From Ruminococcus sp. (GTDB lineage Bacteria > Bacillota > Clostridia > Oscillospirales > Ruminococcaceae), in NCBI GenBank assembly GCA_020860605.1, contig JAJBTZ010000090.1, forward strand, positions 124,001 through 188,000: a stretch of 64,000 nt of DNA, in the 5' to 3' direction. Made by a program: the position numbers and the translations under genes. Every line of letters begins with the position of its first letter. The stretch's first letter is position 1. Of the stretch, positions 17,474 through 27,227 are shown one piece after another. A model generated the notes under the pieces. The model did no database searches and was not told the DNA's origin. It saw nothing but the letters and a program-made list of their open reading frames with translations.

Positions 17474-17550
17474 CGGGATGTGGCTCAGTTTGGTAGAGCG
17501 CCTGCTTTGGGAGCAGGATGCCGCAGGTTCGAGTCCTGTCATCCCGACCA
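17474..17550 (+). tRNA. tRNA-Pro (TGG)
   Basis: A 77-nt cloverleaf: acceptor CGGGATG/CATCCCG, anticodon loop TTTGGGA giving TGG, T-loop GGTTCGAGTCC, encoded CCA. A short hairpin (TTGAT/ATCAA, 17458-17472) lies directly upstream. Confidence 0.97.
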
Positions 17551-17579
17551 CTTCGTTGTCGTTGTCGCGAGCGACAAAA

Positions 17580-17610
17580 AAGCCGACAGTTTCACGCTGT
17601 CGGCTTTTAT
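17580..17610. terminator. Bidirectional terminator between tRNA-Pro and fhs
   Basis: GCCGACAG (17582-17589) pairs with CTGTCGGC (17596-17603), with A-rich and T-rich flanks. Confidence 0.85.
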
Positions 17611-17617
17611 TATTTGC

Positions 17618-19288
17618 TTAGAACAGGCCAGTTATTACTCCATCTGAGCTGACGTCAATTCTTTCAGCTGCTGGGGATTTCGGAAGACCTGGCATGGTCA
17701 TTATATCCCCTGTCAGGACAACTACAAATCCCGCACCTGCTGAGACCTTGACATTCTTGACGGTGACGGTGAAGTCTTCAGGAGCGCCGAGCTTAGTGGG
17801 ATCATCGGAGAAGGAATACTGAGTCTTCGCAATGCAGACTGGGAGCTTTCCGAAGCCGAGCTCTGTGAGCCTTGCGAGCTCCTTTTTGGCTGATGGAAGA
17901 TAGGTTACGCCATTTCCTCCATAGACCTTCGTTACAACTGCATTTATCTTCTCCTCGAGGCTCATGTCATCGGAATAACAATAGGTGAAGTTCGGAGTTT
18001 CTTCTTCGCAGAGTCTGACAACTTCGTTGGCAAGCTCGATTCCGCCTTCTCCGCCCTTCGCCCAGACGTCTGAGAGAACGGTGTTGACGCCTAATTTGCG
18101 ACATTCTTCAATGACGAGATTTACTTCGGCATCGGTATCAGTCGGGAATCTGTTTACAGCGACTACTGACGGGAGACCATAGACGTTCTTAATGTTGGAA
18201 ACGTGTCTTAAGAGATTCGGAAGGCCTTTCTTGAGGGCATCAAGGTCCTCTTTTCCAAGCTCGGTCTTTGCAAGGCCACCATGCATCTTCAGAGCTCTGA
18301 CTGTTGCGACAATCACAACAGCCGATGGAGTGAGACCAGCCATACGGCACTTGATGTCGAGGAACTTCTCTGCTCCTAAGTCTGCTCCGAAACCAGCTTC
18401 CGTGACGGCGTAATCGCCGAGCTTCATGGCAAGCTTTGTGGCTAAAACTGAGTTGCAGCCGTGAGCAATGTTTGCGAATGGTCCGCCATGAACCAACGCA
18501 GGGGTGTGCTCAAGAGTCTGGACAAGATTAGGCTTGAGGGCATCCTTGAGAAGGGCAGCCATGGCGCCTACTGCCTTTAGTTGAGAGGCTGTGACGGGCT
18601 CACCTGAATAGGTGTAGCCGATTATGATTCTGCCGAGTCTTTCCTTAAGGTCATCAATGGAGTTTGCAAGGCAGAATACTGCCATGATTTCGCTTGCGAC
18701 AGTGATGTCGAAGCCATCTTCACGAGGAGTGCCATTAGGCTTTCCTCCCAAACCGTCAACGATGAATCTGAGCTGGCGGTCGTTCATGTCGACGCATCTC
18801 TTCCAGGTGATTCTTCTTGGGTCAATGCCAAGAGCATTCCCCTGCTGGATGTGGTTGTCGATCATGGCTGCGAGAAGGTTGTTTGCAGCGCCGATAGCGT
18901 GGAAGTCGCCTGTGAAGTGGAGGTTGATGTCCTCCATGGGGACGACTTGAGCGTATCCTCCGCCTGCTGCTCCGCCCTTGATTCCGAAAACGGGGCCCAA
19001 AGAGGGCTCACGAAGAGCAACAATCGAGTTCTTCCCTATTTTTCTTAAACCATCGGCAAGACCTATAGTAGTTGTGGTTTTGCCTTCACCAGCGGGAGTC
19101 GGGGTAATTGCGGTGACCAGAATGAGCTTGCCGTTCTTCTTGGAGCCGTCATTGATTATTTTCGGGTCGACTTTGGCCTTGTACTTTCCGTACTGCTCGA
19201 TCGAGTCCTCGTCAATTCCGGCGATTTCGGCAATCTTGGTTATAGGAAGCATCACAGATTCCTGAGCGATTTCAATATCTGTTTTCAT
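17618..19288 (-). CDS. fhs: Formate--tetrahydrofolate ligase
   Basis: A 556-residue cytoplasmic enzyme making 10-formyl-tetrahydrofolate from formate, ATP and tetrahydrofolate. The nucleotide-binding loop [15 protein letters not shown] is near residue 60, and the family motif [19 protein letters not shown] near residue 92. ATG 19288 is chosen over a GTG at 19297 because the GAGGTG just upstream is the ribosome binding site. It lies 24 nt after glyA, so formate and serine carbon are fed into folate by one transcript. Length is normal. Confidence 0.97.
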   Translation of the reverse strand: MKTDIEIAQESVMLPITKIAEIAGIDEDSIEQYGKYKAKVDPKIINDGSKKNGKLILVTAITPTPAGEGKTTTTIGLADGLRKIGKNSIVALREPSLGPVFGIKGGAAGGGYAQVVPMEDINLHFTGDFHAIGAANNLLAAMIDNHIQQGNALGIDPRRITWKRCVDMNDRQLRFIVDGLGGKPNGTPREDGFDITVASEIMAVFCLANSIDDLKERLGRIIIGYTYSGEPVTASQLKAVGAMAALLKDALKPNLVQTLEHTPALVHGGPFANIAHGCNSVLATKLAMKLGDYAVTEAGFGADLGAEKFLDIKCRMAGLTPSAVVIVATVRALKMHGGLAKTELGKEDLDALKKGLPNLLRHVSNIKNVYGLPSVVAVNRFPTDTDAEVNLVIEECRKLGVNTVLSDVWAKGGEGGIELANEVVRLCEEETPNFTYCYSDDMSLEEKINAVVTKVYGGNGVTYLPSAKKELARLTELGFGKLPVCIAKTQYSFSDDPTKLGAPEDFTVTVKNVKVSAGAGFVVVLTGDIMTMPGLPKSPAAERIDVSSDGVITGLF

Positions 19289-19312
19289 GATATTCACCTC
19301 TTGGGGAATTTC

Positions 19313-20548
19313 TTACTGATAGATCGGGAACTTCTCGCAGAGCGAGACAACCTCGTTTGTGACTCTTTCCTTGTTGGCATCGAAGTCGTTAATGCAGTCG
19401 CAGATCCAGCCGGCAATTAGCTTCATTTCATTCTCGCCGAAGCCTCTTGTGGTGACCGCAGGAGTTCCGACTCTCAAGCCACTTGTGATGAACGGGCTCT
19501 CAGGGTCGTTCGGAATTGCATTCTTGTTAGCAGTGATGTGAACCTCGTCAAGACGGTGCTCGAGCTCCTTGCCAGTGACGCCTGTGCCTCTCAGATCGAG
19601 AAGCATGAGATGATTGTCGGTGCCTCCTGAAACGAGCTTGATGCCATGAGCAGTGAACTCGCTTGCAAGAGTCTGGGCGTTTGCGATTATATTCTTCTGG
19701 TATTCCTTGAAATCGTCAGTGAGAGCTTCGCCGAAGGCAACAGCCTTGGCAGCGATAATGTGCATAAGAGGTCCGCCCTGAGTTCCCGGGAAGACTGCCT
19801 TGTCTATCGCCTTTGCATACTGTTCCTTGCAGAGGATGAGTCCGCCTCTCGGACCCCTCAAGGTCTTGTGGGTTGTGGTTGTAACTACATCAGCATAAGG
19901 AATCGGGCTTGGATGAAGTCCCGCTGCTACAAGGCCTGCGATATGAGCCATGTCTACCATGAGGTAGGCTCCGACCTCGTCTGCAATCTCTCTGAAGCGC
20001 TTGAAGTCTATAATTCTTGGATATGCTGAAGCACCAGCTAAGATGAGCTTAGGCTTGCACTCAAGTGCCAAGCGCTCGACTTCATCATAATCGATAGTCT
20101 GGGTTTCATCGGAAACCCCGTAAGGAACTATGTGGAAGTACTTGCCGGAGATGTTGACAGGTGAACCGTGGGAAAGGTGTCCACCGTGGGCTAGGCTCAT
20201 TGAGAGAACAGTGTCACCTGGCTGCAAAAGTGCAAAGAAGGTGGCAAGGTTTGCGTTCGCACCGCTGTGAGGCTGGACGTTAGCGTGTTCAGCTCCGAAG
20301 AGCTTCTTGGCACGTTCTCTTGCGATCTCCTCGACCTCGTCGACATACTGGCAGCCACCGTAATATCTCTTTGCAGGATAGCCTTCGGCGTACTTATTTG
20401 TAAGGACGCTTCCTGCTGCCAAGAGGACTCCTTCGGAAACGATATTCTCCGAAGCGATAAGCTCGATATTGTGGCGCTGGCGGTTAAGCTCTCGCTCACA
20501 TGATGCTGCTACCTCAGGGTCAAAGTTTTTAAGCTCTTCATAAAACAT
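19313..20548 (-). CDS. glyA: Serine hydroxymethyltransferase
   Basis: A 411-residue PLP enzyme that converts serine and tetrahydrofolate to glycine and methylene-tetrahydrofolate. The PLP lysine is in [16 protein letters not shown] near residue 225. N-terminal motifs IELIASEN and [16 protein letters not shown] are intact. A clear AAAGGAG precedes the ATG. It follows the Na/Pi transporter gene by 19 nt and precedes fhs, so the three may form one operon. Confidence 0.98.
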   Translation of the reverse strand: MFYEELKNFDPEVAASCERELNRQRHNIELIASENIVSEGVLLAAGSVLTNKYAEGYPAKRYYGGCQYVDEVEEIARERAKKLFGAEHANVQPHSGANANLATFFALLQPGDTVLSMSLAHGGHLSHGSPVNISGKYFHIVPYGVSDETQTIDYDEVERLALECKPKLILAGASAYPRIIDFKRFREIADEVGAYLMVDMAHIAGLVAAGLHPSPIPYADVVTTTTHKTLRGPRGGLILCKEQYAKAIDKAVFPGTQGGPLMHIIAAKAVAFGEALTDDFKEYQKNIIANAQTLASEFTAHGIKLVSGGTDNHLMLLDLRGTGVTGKELEHRLDEVHITANKNAIPNDPESPFITSGLRVGTPAVTTRGFGENEMKLIAGWICDCINDFDANKERVTNEVVSLCEKFPIYQ

Positions 20549-20567
20549 AATGTTTGCTCCTTTGCAT

Positions 20568-22337
20568 TTATATTACTTTTTTTGCGACTGGAAATAGATA
20601 TTTCTCCCGATAATCCTCGAGATTCTGCCTGAATTCGGGAGATTCGGGAATCTGGGCTACATATGTATGCCCTTCAGCGTTCAGATCATAGCTATGCAGG
20701 ACGGACAGAGCTATATTCGAGCAGTGGTCCGCAACTCTCTCAAAGTTTGTGAGAAGGTCACTGTATACAAAGCCGGTGACTATTGTGCAGGCACCCGACT
20801 GAACGCGATCGATGTGGTTATTTTTGATGACTTTCGTCATCTCGTCGATAGTTTCTTCAAGAGGTTCTACCTTGACTGCAAGGTCGCGTCTTCTCTCAAC
20901 AAAAGCGGAAGCTGCAAGATTAATTATTTCGCTGACGGCTTCTGTCAGAAGACGTAGTTCTTCTGCCGCTTCATCTGAGAAGACAATCTTCTTTTCATGG
21001 ATTTCTTCTGCATTTTCAGCAATATTTGCAGCGTGGTCGCTTATTCTCTCGAAATCGCCAATTACGCTTAGAAGCTCGCTCGAAATAGCCTGTTGCTTCT
21101 CATCCATGACATTCTTCCCTATCTTGACGAGATAGTTTCCGAGCTTGTCCTCGTATTTGTCGCAGAGGGTTTCCTTCTCAGCGACCTTCTGGTATTTCGA
21201 CTTGTCATATTCGGTTATGAGTCTGATTGCACGGAATATGTTCTTTCTTGCGATGTCACACATCTTGAGTGCAGCCTTACGGCTGACCTCAATTGCTGCT
21301 GGAACATAGTCGAGGAGGTTTTCGTCGAGGGAGTCGATTTCGCTAAGGTCTTCACTTTCGGAAGGATCGGGTTTGATGATGATATAGCAGATTTTCTCGA
21401 TAAGCTTGCTTGCAGGAAGCAGTGCTACCATCCCGACGACACTGATAACTGAGTTCATAAGTGCAATGCCAGTTGTTGTGGCGCTTTCATCCATAAATGA
21501 AAGCCCTCCGACAATTGCATTTATAGGAACAAGAACAATAGCTACAAGAACAGCTGTCAGTACATTCGCAATAAGATATACTAAAGCCGTTCGTTTGGAG
21601 TTTTTATTCTTTCCCACCATAGCAATAAGTACGGGAGAGCTTGCACCAATTTTTATGCCCAAAATCAAAGGAAGACAGACACTATAAGGGATGACAACTG
21701 AGGTACAGAGTGCCTGCATAATACCGACACCGGCAGAGCAGGACTGAATTATCGCTGCTACAAATATACCAGCAAGGACACCTAATATCGGGTTTTCGAA
21801 TAATAAGAGAATATTCTGGAAGGCTTCGCTTTCCTTAAGAGGATCGACGGAGTCGCTTATCAGGGACATCGACAAAAGAATGGTTGAAAGCCCCAAAAGG
21901 ACAAGCCCGATGCTCTTGGTCGAGTTCTTGTTTGTGAACATGTAAAGAAGAGCGCCGATAGTTGCAAATACGGCGATGAGAACCTCAGTTGAAAGCAGCT
22001 GACCAGCAACACTTTCAGAGCCTGAAATCGAAAGAATCCAGCCTGTCATTGTGGTACCGATATTAGTTCCAAGGACAATAGGAATTGCTTGAGTCAGAGT
22101 CATCATACCTGCGCTTACGAAGCTTATAACCATGACGGTTGTAGCTCCTGAGGACTGAATCACGGCAGTGACCAGAATTCCCAAGAAGAAGCCTTTTATT
22201 GCAGGGGAAGAAAGCCTGAACAGAATGCCTTCCATTCTGTTTCCAGCAAGGCTTTTGAGCCCGTTTCCCATCGTTTCCATTCCAAAGAGGAAGAACGCCA
22301 CACCGCCAATAAGAGAAATAATATGAGCTAAGTCCAT
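20568..22337 (-). CDS. Na/Pi-cotransporter family protein
   Basis: A 589-residue membrane protein. Two inverted Na/Pi transport repeats are visible with the signatures [12 protein letters not shown] near residue 60 and [12 protein letters not shown] near residue 200, spread over about eight hydrophobic segments in the first 330 residues. The C-terminal ~220 residues form a soluble PhoU-like helical domain. The family imports phosphate with sodium or is tied to phosphate homeostasis. It is upstream of glyA and may be co-transcribed; why it sits there is unclear. Confidence 0.92.
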   Translation of the reverse strand: MDLAHIISLIGGVAFFLFGMETMGNGLKSLAGNRMEGILFRLSSPAIKGFFLGILVTAVIQSSGATTVMVISFVSAGMMTLTQAIPIVLGTNIGTTMTGWILSISGSESVAGQLLSTEVLIAVFATIGALLYMFTNKNSTKSIGLVLLGLSTILLSMSLISDSVDPLKESEAFQNILLLFENPILGVLAGIFVAAIIQSCSAGVGIMQALCTSVVIPYSVCLPLILGIKIGASSPVLIAMVGKNKNSKRTALVYLIANVLTAVLVAIVLVPINAIVGGLSFMDESATTTGIALMNSVISVVGMVALLPASKLIEKICYIIIKPDPSESEDLSEIDSLDENLLDYVPAAIEVSRKAALKMCDIARKNIFRAIRLITEYDKSKYQKVAEKETLCDKYEDKLGNYLVKIGKNVMDEKQQAISSELLSVIGDFERISDHAANIAENAEEIHEKKIVFSDEAAEELRLLTEAVSEIINLAASAFVERRRDLAVKVEPLEETIDEMTKVIKNNHIDRVQSGACTIVTGFVYSDLLTNFERVADHCSNIALSVLHSYDLNAEGHTYVAQIPESPEFRQNLEDYREKYLFPVAKKVI

Positions 22338-22514
22338 AACTATCCTTTCAAGACGCCTTATTATCTTTTACATTCTCGTTACATAAATCACATTTTCACA
22401 CTTCTACTATATCAATTTGGCGGAATTATTTCAAGAGCAAATATTAATTTCGGCGTTATGCCAGAAAAAGTGCAACTTTCAGGGTCGGAAACAGGCGAAT
22501 TTGGGCATGGGTAT

Positions 22515-22554
22515 AAAAATTTCTGCCGTGACAATTCCGAGTCACGGCAGAAAT
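22515..22554 (-). terminator. Terminator after the P-type ATPase
   Basis: ATTTCTGCCGTGAC (22519-22532) pairs perfectly with GTCACGGCAGAAAT (22541-22554). On the minus strand a short T-rich tract follows. Confidence 0.8.
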
Positions 22555-22559
22555 ACAAA

Positions 22560-24440
22560 TCATAATTTTTTCACAAACAAAGCTCTTATCGCGTTTAATA
22601 CAGCAAGCACCATCACTCCAACATCTGCGAATATTGCAAGCCACATGCTTGCCATTCCGAGTGCTCCTAAAATCAGACAGATAAGCTTGACACCAATCGC
22701 GAAGACGATGTTTTCCTTGACGATCCTAAGGCACTTTTTAGAAATTCTGATTGCCTTTGAAATCTTTAGCGGGTCGTCGTCCATGAGGACAACGTCTGCT
22801 GCCTCGATTGCAGCGTCTGAGCCCATTGCTCCCATCGCAATTCCTATATCTGCTCTTGAGAGAACAGGTGCATCGTTGATTCCGTCACCGACGAAGGCAA
22901 GCTTTCCGCTTTGCTTCTTCTCAAGAAGCTCCTCAACCTTTGAAACCTTGTCGTCGGGCATCAGCTCTCCGTGAACCTCGTCAATTCCCAGTTCATTGCC
23001 TACACTTTCAGCGACAGATTTTGAGTCGCCACTGAGCATTATTGTTTTCTCGATTCCAGAACGTTTGAGAGACCTGATGGCTTCCTTGGAGTTTGGCTTT
23101 ATAACATCTGAGATAACAATGTGACCGCAATAGTTGCCGTCAACAGCAACATGTATTATGGTTCCGACTGAGTGGCAGGAGATGTACTCGCTCCCTACCC
23201 TCTTCATCAGCTTACTGTTACCGACCGCTACGCTATGACCATCAACTGTGGCTGTGACGCCTTCACCGCTGATTTCCGAAATATCCGAAACTCTGCTTCT
23301 GTCAAGCTCTTTGCCATAAGCGTGTTGGAGGCTCTTGCTTATAGGATGGGAGGACGCGCTTTCAGCAAGCGCTGCAAGCTCAATAAGCTTCTGATTGTCG
23401 ATGGTACCGTGATGGATGGCATTGACTTCGAAGGAGCCTTCGGTGAGGGTTCCAGTCTTGTCGAAGACGACATACTTTGTCTCTGAAAGAGTTTCAAGGT
23501 AGTTCGAACCCTTGATGAGGATTCCTTCCTTGCTTGCTCCACCAATTCCTGCAAAGAAGCTGAGAGGAATACTGACAACCAGGGCACATGGACAGCTGAT
23601 AACCAGGAATGTGAGTGCTCGGTAGATCCAGTCGCTGAATGCAGCGGGCAATCCCATGAGAAGTCTTACTACTGGCGGAATTATCGCCAGAGCGAGAGCC
23701 GAAAAGCAGACAACGGGAGTATAGATCCTCGCAAACTTCGAGATGAAGTCTTCAGACTTCGATTTACGGGAGCTTGCATTTTCTACAAGATCAAGAATCT
23801 TCGAGACGGTTGATTCTCCAAAGGCCTTAGTTGTCCTGACTTTCAGAACGCCTGTCATGTTGATGCAACCGCTGATTACTTCGTCACCAGTGTGGACGTC
23901 TCTCGGAAGACTTTCGCCAGTTAAGGCGGAAGTATTTAGCGTGGAAATTCCATCCTCAATAACTCCGTCAATTGGGATCTTTTCTCCTGGCTGGACAAGA
24001 ATTATGCTTCCTATCTCAACTTCGTCAGGCGAAACCTGAGTTAGCTTGCCGTCAACCTCGATATTGGCGTAGTCTGGCCTTATGTCCATCAGGTCGCTGA
24101 TGCTGCGACGGCTTTTCCCGACAGCGTAGCTCTGGAATAGCTCGCCTATCTGGTAGAAGAGCATTACCGCGATCGCTTCGCTATATTCCCCACTTTGCTC
24201 GTAGATAGCAAGCGCGAAGGCTCCGACAGTCGCAATTGCCATCAGAAAATTCTCGTCGAAAACTCTGCCATTCAGAATTCCTCTGAAGGCCTTGAGCAAT
24301 ATATCATAACCGATGATTATGTACGCTACAAAATAGAGAAAAAGTTGCAAGATGCCCGAAACGGGCAGTATCATCAGAAGAATCATCATCAGCACAGTGA
24401 TGAGAATTCTTGCAAGCATTTTCTTCTGCTTTTTAGTCAT
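22560..24440 (-). CDS. Heavy-metal translocating P1B-type ATPase (Zn/Cd class likely)
   Basis: A 626-residue metal pump. It has the membrane CPC motif (SCPCALVVSIP), the actuator TGES (ALTGESLP), the phosphorylation site DKTGTLTEG, the HP motif SSHPISK and the hinge GDGINDAP. The last helix contains ADVGVMVLAVLNAIRAL, with the D-x-G pattern typical of Zn/Cd/Pb pumps rather than copper pumps. There is no N-terminal metal-binding domain; the neighbouring 72-residue HMA protein probably supplies it. Expressed from a promoter with operator-like repeats and facing an ArsR gene. Confidence 0.94.
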   Translation of the reverse strand: MTKKQKKMLARILITVLMMILLMILPVSGILQLFLYFVAYIIIGYDILLKAFRGILNGRVFDENFLMAIATVGAFALAIYEQSGEYSEAIAVMLFYQIGELFQSYAVGKSRRSISDLMDIRPDYANIEVDGKLTQVSPDEVEIGSIILVQPGEKIPIDGVIEDGISTLNTSALTGESLPRDVHTGDEVISGCINMTGVLKVRTTKAFGESTVSKILDLVENASSRKSKSEDFISKFARIYTPVVCFSALALAIIPPVVRLLMGLPAAFSDWIYRALTFLVISCPCALVVSIPLSFFAGIGGASKEGILIKGSNYLETLSETKYVVFDKTGTLTEGSFEVNAIHHGTIDNQKLIELAALAESASSHPISKSLQHAYGKELDRSRVSDISEISGEGVTATVDGHSVAVGNSKLMKRVGSEYISCHSVGTIIHVAVDGNYCGHIVISDVIKPNSKEAIRSLKRSGIEKTIMLSGDSKSVAESVGNELGIDEVHGELMPDDKVSKVEELLEKKQSGKLAFVGDGINDAPVLSRADIGIAMGAMGSDAAIEAADVVLMDDDPLKISKAIRISKKCLRIVKENIVFAIGVKLICLILGALGMASMWLAIFADVGVMVLAVLNAIRALFVKKL

Positions 24441-24468
24441 ATTAATCTCTCCCCTTGCCGATTTAAGT

Positions 24469-24687
24469 TCAAATTTCTATTTCACAATCAGGCTCGACCT
24501 TTCTGCAGGCCTTGAGAACACTTTTCATCACCTTTGCCTGGTCGACACCCTCTTCAAACTCGACAATCATCTTCTGAGTCATGAAGTTCACAACAGCGTT
24601 CATAACGCCAGCAGTCTTCTTTGCAGCACCCTCCATGAGATTTGCACAGTTGGCACAGTCGACTTCGATATTATAGGTCTTCTTCAT
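24469..24687 (-). CDS. Stand-alone HMA metal-binding protein
   Basis: A 72-residue ferredoxin-like metal-binding domain with the CxxC site as VDCANCANLMEG near residue 10. It is 28 nt upstream of the P-type ATPase in the same operon. In most pumps this domain is the N-terminal part of the ATPase; here it is a separate chain, so it could act as a metallochaperone or a trans-acting regulatory domain. Other cysteines near the C-terminus (KACRK, PDCEI) may also bind metal. Confidence 0.9.
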   Translation of the reverse strand: MKKTYNIEVDCANCANLMEGAAKKTAGVMNAVVNFMTQKMIVEFEEGVDQAKVMKSVLKACRKVEPDCEIEI

Positions 24688-24729
24688 TTTGAATCACCTT
24701 TCCTGAGTAAGAGTTGGATTAGCAGTATT

Positions 24730-24792
24730 AAACGATTAAGCAGTCGTTTAAACGTCCTATTACATTATATGCTGCTCCTACGTATTTGTCAA
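24730..24792 (-). promoter_or_regulatory. Metal-efflux operon promoter with operator-like repeats
   Basis: Minus strand: TTGACA (24787-24792), 17 bp, TATAAT (24764-24769). Downstream of the -10 are the palindrome CGTTTAAACG (24745-24754) and AAACGA...TCGTTT (24730-24735/24744-24749), placed where a repressor such as the divergent ArsR protein would block transcription. Confidence 0.65.
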
Positions 24793-24852
24793 TAGGAAAA
24801 TGAAAAATTTTCGAAATTCGACAATTGTAGCAAAAATGCTCACGGATAAGCC

Positions 24853-24881
24853 TTGTCTAACTGGCGATATTGTGTTATAAT
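24853..24881 (+). promoter_or_regulatory. ArsR-family gene promoter
   Basis: TTGTCT (24853-24858), 17 bp, TATAAT (24876-24881). Confidence 0.6.
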
Positions 24882-24914
24882 ATAGTAAACAATATTTCCA
24901 AAGGAGACAAAAGA

Positions 24915-25280
24915 ATGCCCGAAGAATTGCTCCCCCATCATCACACCGATGAATATGATATAGAATCTTTGAAGAAAACCCTCGAGAAGACCGATTTTCA
25001 GGCTGTTGCTGACGTTTTTCGCCAGCTTGGCGATTGTAGCCGAGTCCAGATTTTCTGGCTCCTCTGCCACTGTGAAGAGTGTGTAATCAACATTTCCGCC
25101 CTGATGGGCATGACCAGCCCGGCGGTCTCCCATCACTTAAAGCTCCTCAAAGCCAGCGGCCTCATCACCAGCCGTCGCGAAGGCAAAGAGGTCTACTACA
25201 AAGCAGCCGACACCATCCAAAGCCAGTCGCTGCATCTCATAATTGAGAAGATTATGGAGATTACGTGCCCGGAGGAATAA
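24915..25280 (+). CDS. ArsR/SmtB-family metal-responsive repressor
   Basis: A 121-residue winged-helix repressor. The start is ATG 24915 with AAGGAG; an in-frame extension upstream would run through the promoter. Cysteines in helix 3 (LLCHCEECVINI) occupy the place of the CxC metal site of CadC/ArsR-type sensors, and an N-terminal LPHHHTDEYD adds histidines. The recognition helix is TSPAVSHHLKLLKASG. It is divergent from the HMA/P-type ATPase operon, so it very likely derepresses that operon when a thiophilic metal such as Cd, Pb or Zn binds. The metal is inferred. Confidence 0.9.
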   Translation: MPEELLPHHHTDEYDIESLKKTLEKTDFQAVADVFRQLGDCSRVQIFWLLCHCEECVINISALMGMTSPAVSHHLKLLKASGLITSRREGKEVYYKAADTIQSQSLHLIIEKIMEITCPEE

Positions 25281-25293
25281 CTTAATATCTAAA

Positions 25294-25331
25294 GAAAACC
25301 GAGCAAGGATCATTTCCCTGCTCGGGTTTTC
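25294..25331. terminator. Bidirectional terminator between the ArsR and flavodoxin genes
   Basis: GAAAACCGAGCA (25294-25305) pairs with TGCTCGGGTTTTC (25319-25331). Confidence 0.8.
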
Positions 25332-25343
25332 TTTACATATTGC

Positions 25344-25766
25344 TTACACCAAAGCCTTGCCGAGGGATTGGCAGGCTGATATCGCTTCGTTGTCGGGGGC
25401 ATCGTTGCAGATGACGCTGTCAGTGGCGAAGATAGCGCCGTCGTTACGGCAGGTTTCCTCCCAGGAACGCATCCATTCTCCATCACCCCAGCCATATGAG
25501 CCGAAGAGGGCGATCTTTTTGCCATTAAGAGCTGGTTCGCAGGCTTGGAACATTGGCTCGAATTCGCTTTCTTCGAGCTGCTCGTCTCCCATAGCGGAGC
25601 AGCCGAATGCTATGGCGTCATATGTTGATACTGTGGAGGTGTCGAACTCTGAGGCTGTGAAAAGCTCCGCCTCCCCTCCTGCTTTTCTGGCACCCTCCAG
25701 AACGGCGTTGGCCATCTGCTCGGTGTTGCCGGTACCGCTCCAATATACTACTGCTATTTTTGACAT
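25344..25766 (-). CDS. Flavodoxin
   Basis: A 140-residue FMN electron carrier. The phosphate-binding loop is VVYWSGTGNTEQMA near residue 10, and the isoalloxazine loops include FGCSAMGDEQLEE and SYGWGDGEW. In many bacteria flavodoxin replaces ferredoxin when iron is scarce. It starts 15 nt after the DUF3793 gene. The operon promoter carries two palindromes that look like sites for a metal-dependent regulator, which fits iron control, although the regulator is not in the window. Confidence 0.95.
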   Translation of the reverse strand: MSKIAVVYWSGTGNTEQMANAVLEGARKAGGEAELFTASEFDTSTVSTYDAIAFGCSAMGDEQLEESEFEPMFQACEPALNGKKIALFGSYGWGDGEWMRSWEETCRNDGAIFATDSVICNDAPDNEAISACQSLGKALV

Positions 25767-25781
25767 TACAATCTTCCTTTC

Positions 25782-26333
25782 TCAGGTGGCTACGAGGAGC
25801 CTTTCTAATGAATGATATTTGCTATAGTGTTTGCAATAGCTGCCGATGCACTGTCTGTACTGACGAAACTTCTCCTCGGCAGCTTTTTCGTCACCGTAAA
25901 CCTTCCAGAAACCTACACACTTGGCGCTTTCGGCTTTGTTATCGATAAAGCCCTTCACATCTTCAGGAGGATATCCTAAGAACAGCCCGATTTCGTGAGG
26001 AAATTCTGAGGATTCCGAGAGCCTGTCCCGAAGCCTCCAGAGACACCTGTTTATGTTGTTAGTAGGATACCCGCGTTCGTCGAGAATACTCTTCCCAAGA
26101 CTGTCAGAGAGGTCGGATTTCAGCATGTTTGGCCTGTAGAGATAGATAAGAGCGGTGCCATGCTGGCGCCTGAGGACTATCATGCACATGCCTTTCGGAA
26201 CCATGATTTTATTGAAGGCGCAGACGCTTTCGTGAAGCGAGTGCTCGTCTTCATAATGATAGTTGAACATGGCAGCGGTCTTTATTCCTGCCATGGTTGG
26301 TGCACAATGTCGCACCAGAAGTTCTTCGGACAT
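25782..26333 (-). CDS. DUF3793 family protein
   Basis: A 183-residue protein of a family with no established role. Visible features are HCAPTMAGIKTAAMF at the N-terminus, a Tyr/Leu-rich core (LIYLYRPNML), HEIGLFLGYPPEDVKGF and a Cys/Tyr-rich end (RQCIGSYCKHYSKYH). No signal peptide or membrane segment is apparent. It is the first gene of an operon with flavodoxin behind the GTTAG-N6-CTAAC sites, so a part in electron transfer or iron economy is a reasonable inference. Confidence 0.85.
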   Translation of the reverse strand: MSEELLVRHCAPTMAGIKTAAMFNYHYEDEHSLHESVCAFNKIMVPKGMCMIVLRRQHGTALIYLYRPNMLKSDLSDSLGKSILDERGYPTNNINRCLWRLRDRLSESSEFPHEIGLFLGYPPEDVKGFIDNKAESAKCVGFWKVYGDEKAAEEKFRQYRQCIGSYCKHYSKYHSLERLLVAT

Positions 26334-26356
26334 TAAATCACCTCTGTGAAACTGGG

Positions 26357-26442
26357 GTTAGCTTAAGCTAACTGACTTCTTTAAATAATAGTTAGACTCG
26401 GCTAACTGAGAATAGTATACACTATGTGAGAGCGGTTGTCAA
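26357..26442 (-). promoter_or_regulatory. DUF3793-flavodoxin promoter with two palindromic operators
   Basis: Minus strand: TTGACA (26437-26442), 17 bp, TATACT (26414-26419). Two palindromes follow: AGTTAG-N6-CTAACT (26390-26407), at the transcription start, and GTTAGCTTAAGCTAAC (26357-26372), perfect over 16 bp. Both contain GTTAG-N6-CTAAC and lie 34 bp apart. The half-sites resemble those bound by DtxR/IdeR-type iron regulators. Confidence 0.7.
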
Positions 26443-26502
26443 GGGGTATTTTCAGATTTTTTTCTTTCGGATAGTTTCTCACGGTCGTACTCAAATATGC
26501 AT

Positions 26503-26536
26503 AAACAAAAAGCACCCAGTCAACCTGACGAGTGCT
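26503..26536 (-). terminator. Terminator of the four-gene ABC operon
   Basis: AGCAC (26511-26515) and GTGCT (26532-26536) pair, with an inner GTCA/TGAC stem; a T5 tract follows on the minus strand. Confidence 0.7.
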
Positions 26537-26546
26537 CAATTTGTGA

Positions 26547-27215
26547 CTACTTAATCTTGCCATCTTCTATCAACACAACTCTGCCACATTTCTGCGCTGT
26601 TGCATTGTCATGGGTAACAATTACTATGGTTATCCCCTGTTTGTTGAGTTCCCCGAACACATCCATTATGTCGTTTGCAGTGGTTTTATCGAGTGCGCCA
26701 GTGGGCTCATCTGCAAGGATTATTTTCGGCTGATTCACGAGTGCTCTCGCAATGGCTGTTCTCTGTTGTTGACCGCCCGAAAGCTCGGAGATGTCGGCGT
26801 CGCGCTTGTCCTCGATCTGAAGACTTTTGAGAAGCCATGCGATTCGTTCGTCGGTGGCATTCTTGTTATACTTTCCACCAAGGCAGACAGGCACACGGAT
26901 ATTATCGTAAACCGACATATTCGGGATCAAGCCGAAATTTTGCAAGACTATGCCGATTTCTTTATTGCGGATTCTGGCAAGCTGATTGGGGCTGAGAGTT
27001 CTGACATTGACACCATTCAAGAGATATTCGCCATCAAAATCTGTATCGGCACAGCCCAATATTTTAAGGAATGTTGACTTGCCGGAGCCTGATTTCCCCA
27101 TAATCGCAAGCATTTCACCGTCATTGATTTCAAGACTGATGCCGTTCAACGCCTTGACTTCGCTTCCTTTTCCGGCATTGTAGGTCTTGTGAATGTTCTT
27201 AATTACTATCGACAT
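26547..27215 (-). CDS. ABC transporter ATP-binding protein (MacB/LolD type)
   Basis: A 222-residue ATPase with Walker A GKSGSGKST near residue 40, Q-loop LQNFGLIPN, signature LSGGQQQR near residue 142 and Walker [13 protein letters not shown]. This class powers FtsX-type permeases that act on periplasmic or extracellular peptides and lipids rather than transporting sugars or ions. Last gene of an operon with two FtsX-type permeases and a small membrane protein. GAGGAGG precedes the start. Confidence 0.95.
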   Translation of the reverse strand: MSIVIKNIHKTYNAGKGSEVKALNGISLEINDGEMLAIMGKSGSGKSTFLKILGCADTDFDGEYLLNGVNVRTLSPNQLARIRNKEIGIVLQNFGLIPNMSVYDNIRVPVCLGGKYNKNATDERIAWLLKSLQIEDKRDADISELSGGQQQRTAIARALVNQPKIILADEPTGALDKTTANDIMDVFGELNKQGITIVIVTHDNATAQKCGRVVLIEDGKIK

Positions 27216-27227
27216 GGTTATCCCTCC

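Noticed and set aside
20549-20567. Tetrahydrofolate riboswitch before glyA-fhs
   Set aside because: The gap before glyA is 19 nt and the region before the Na/Pi gene shows no aptamer-like structure.
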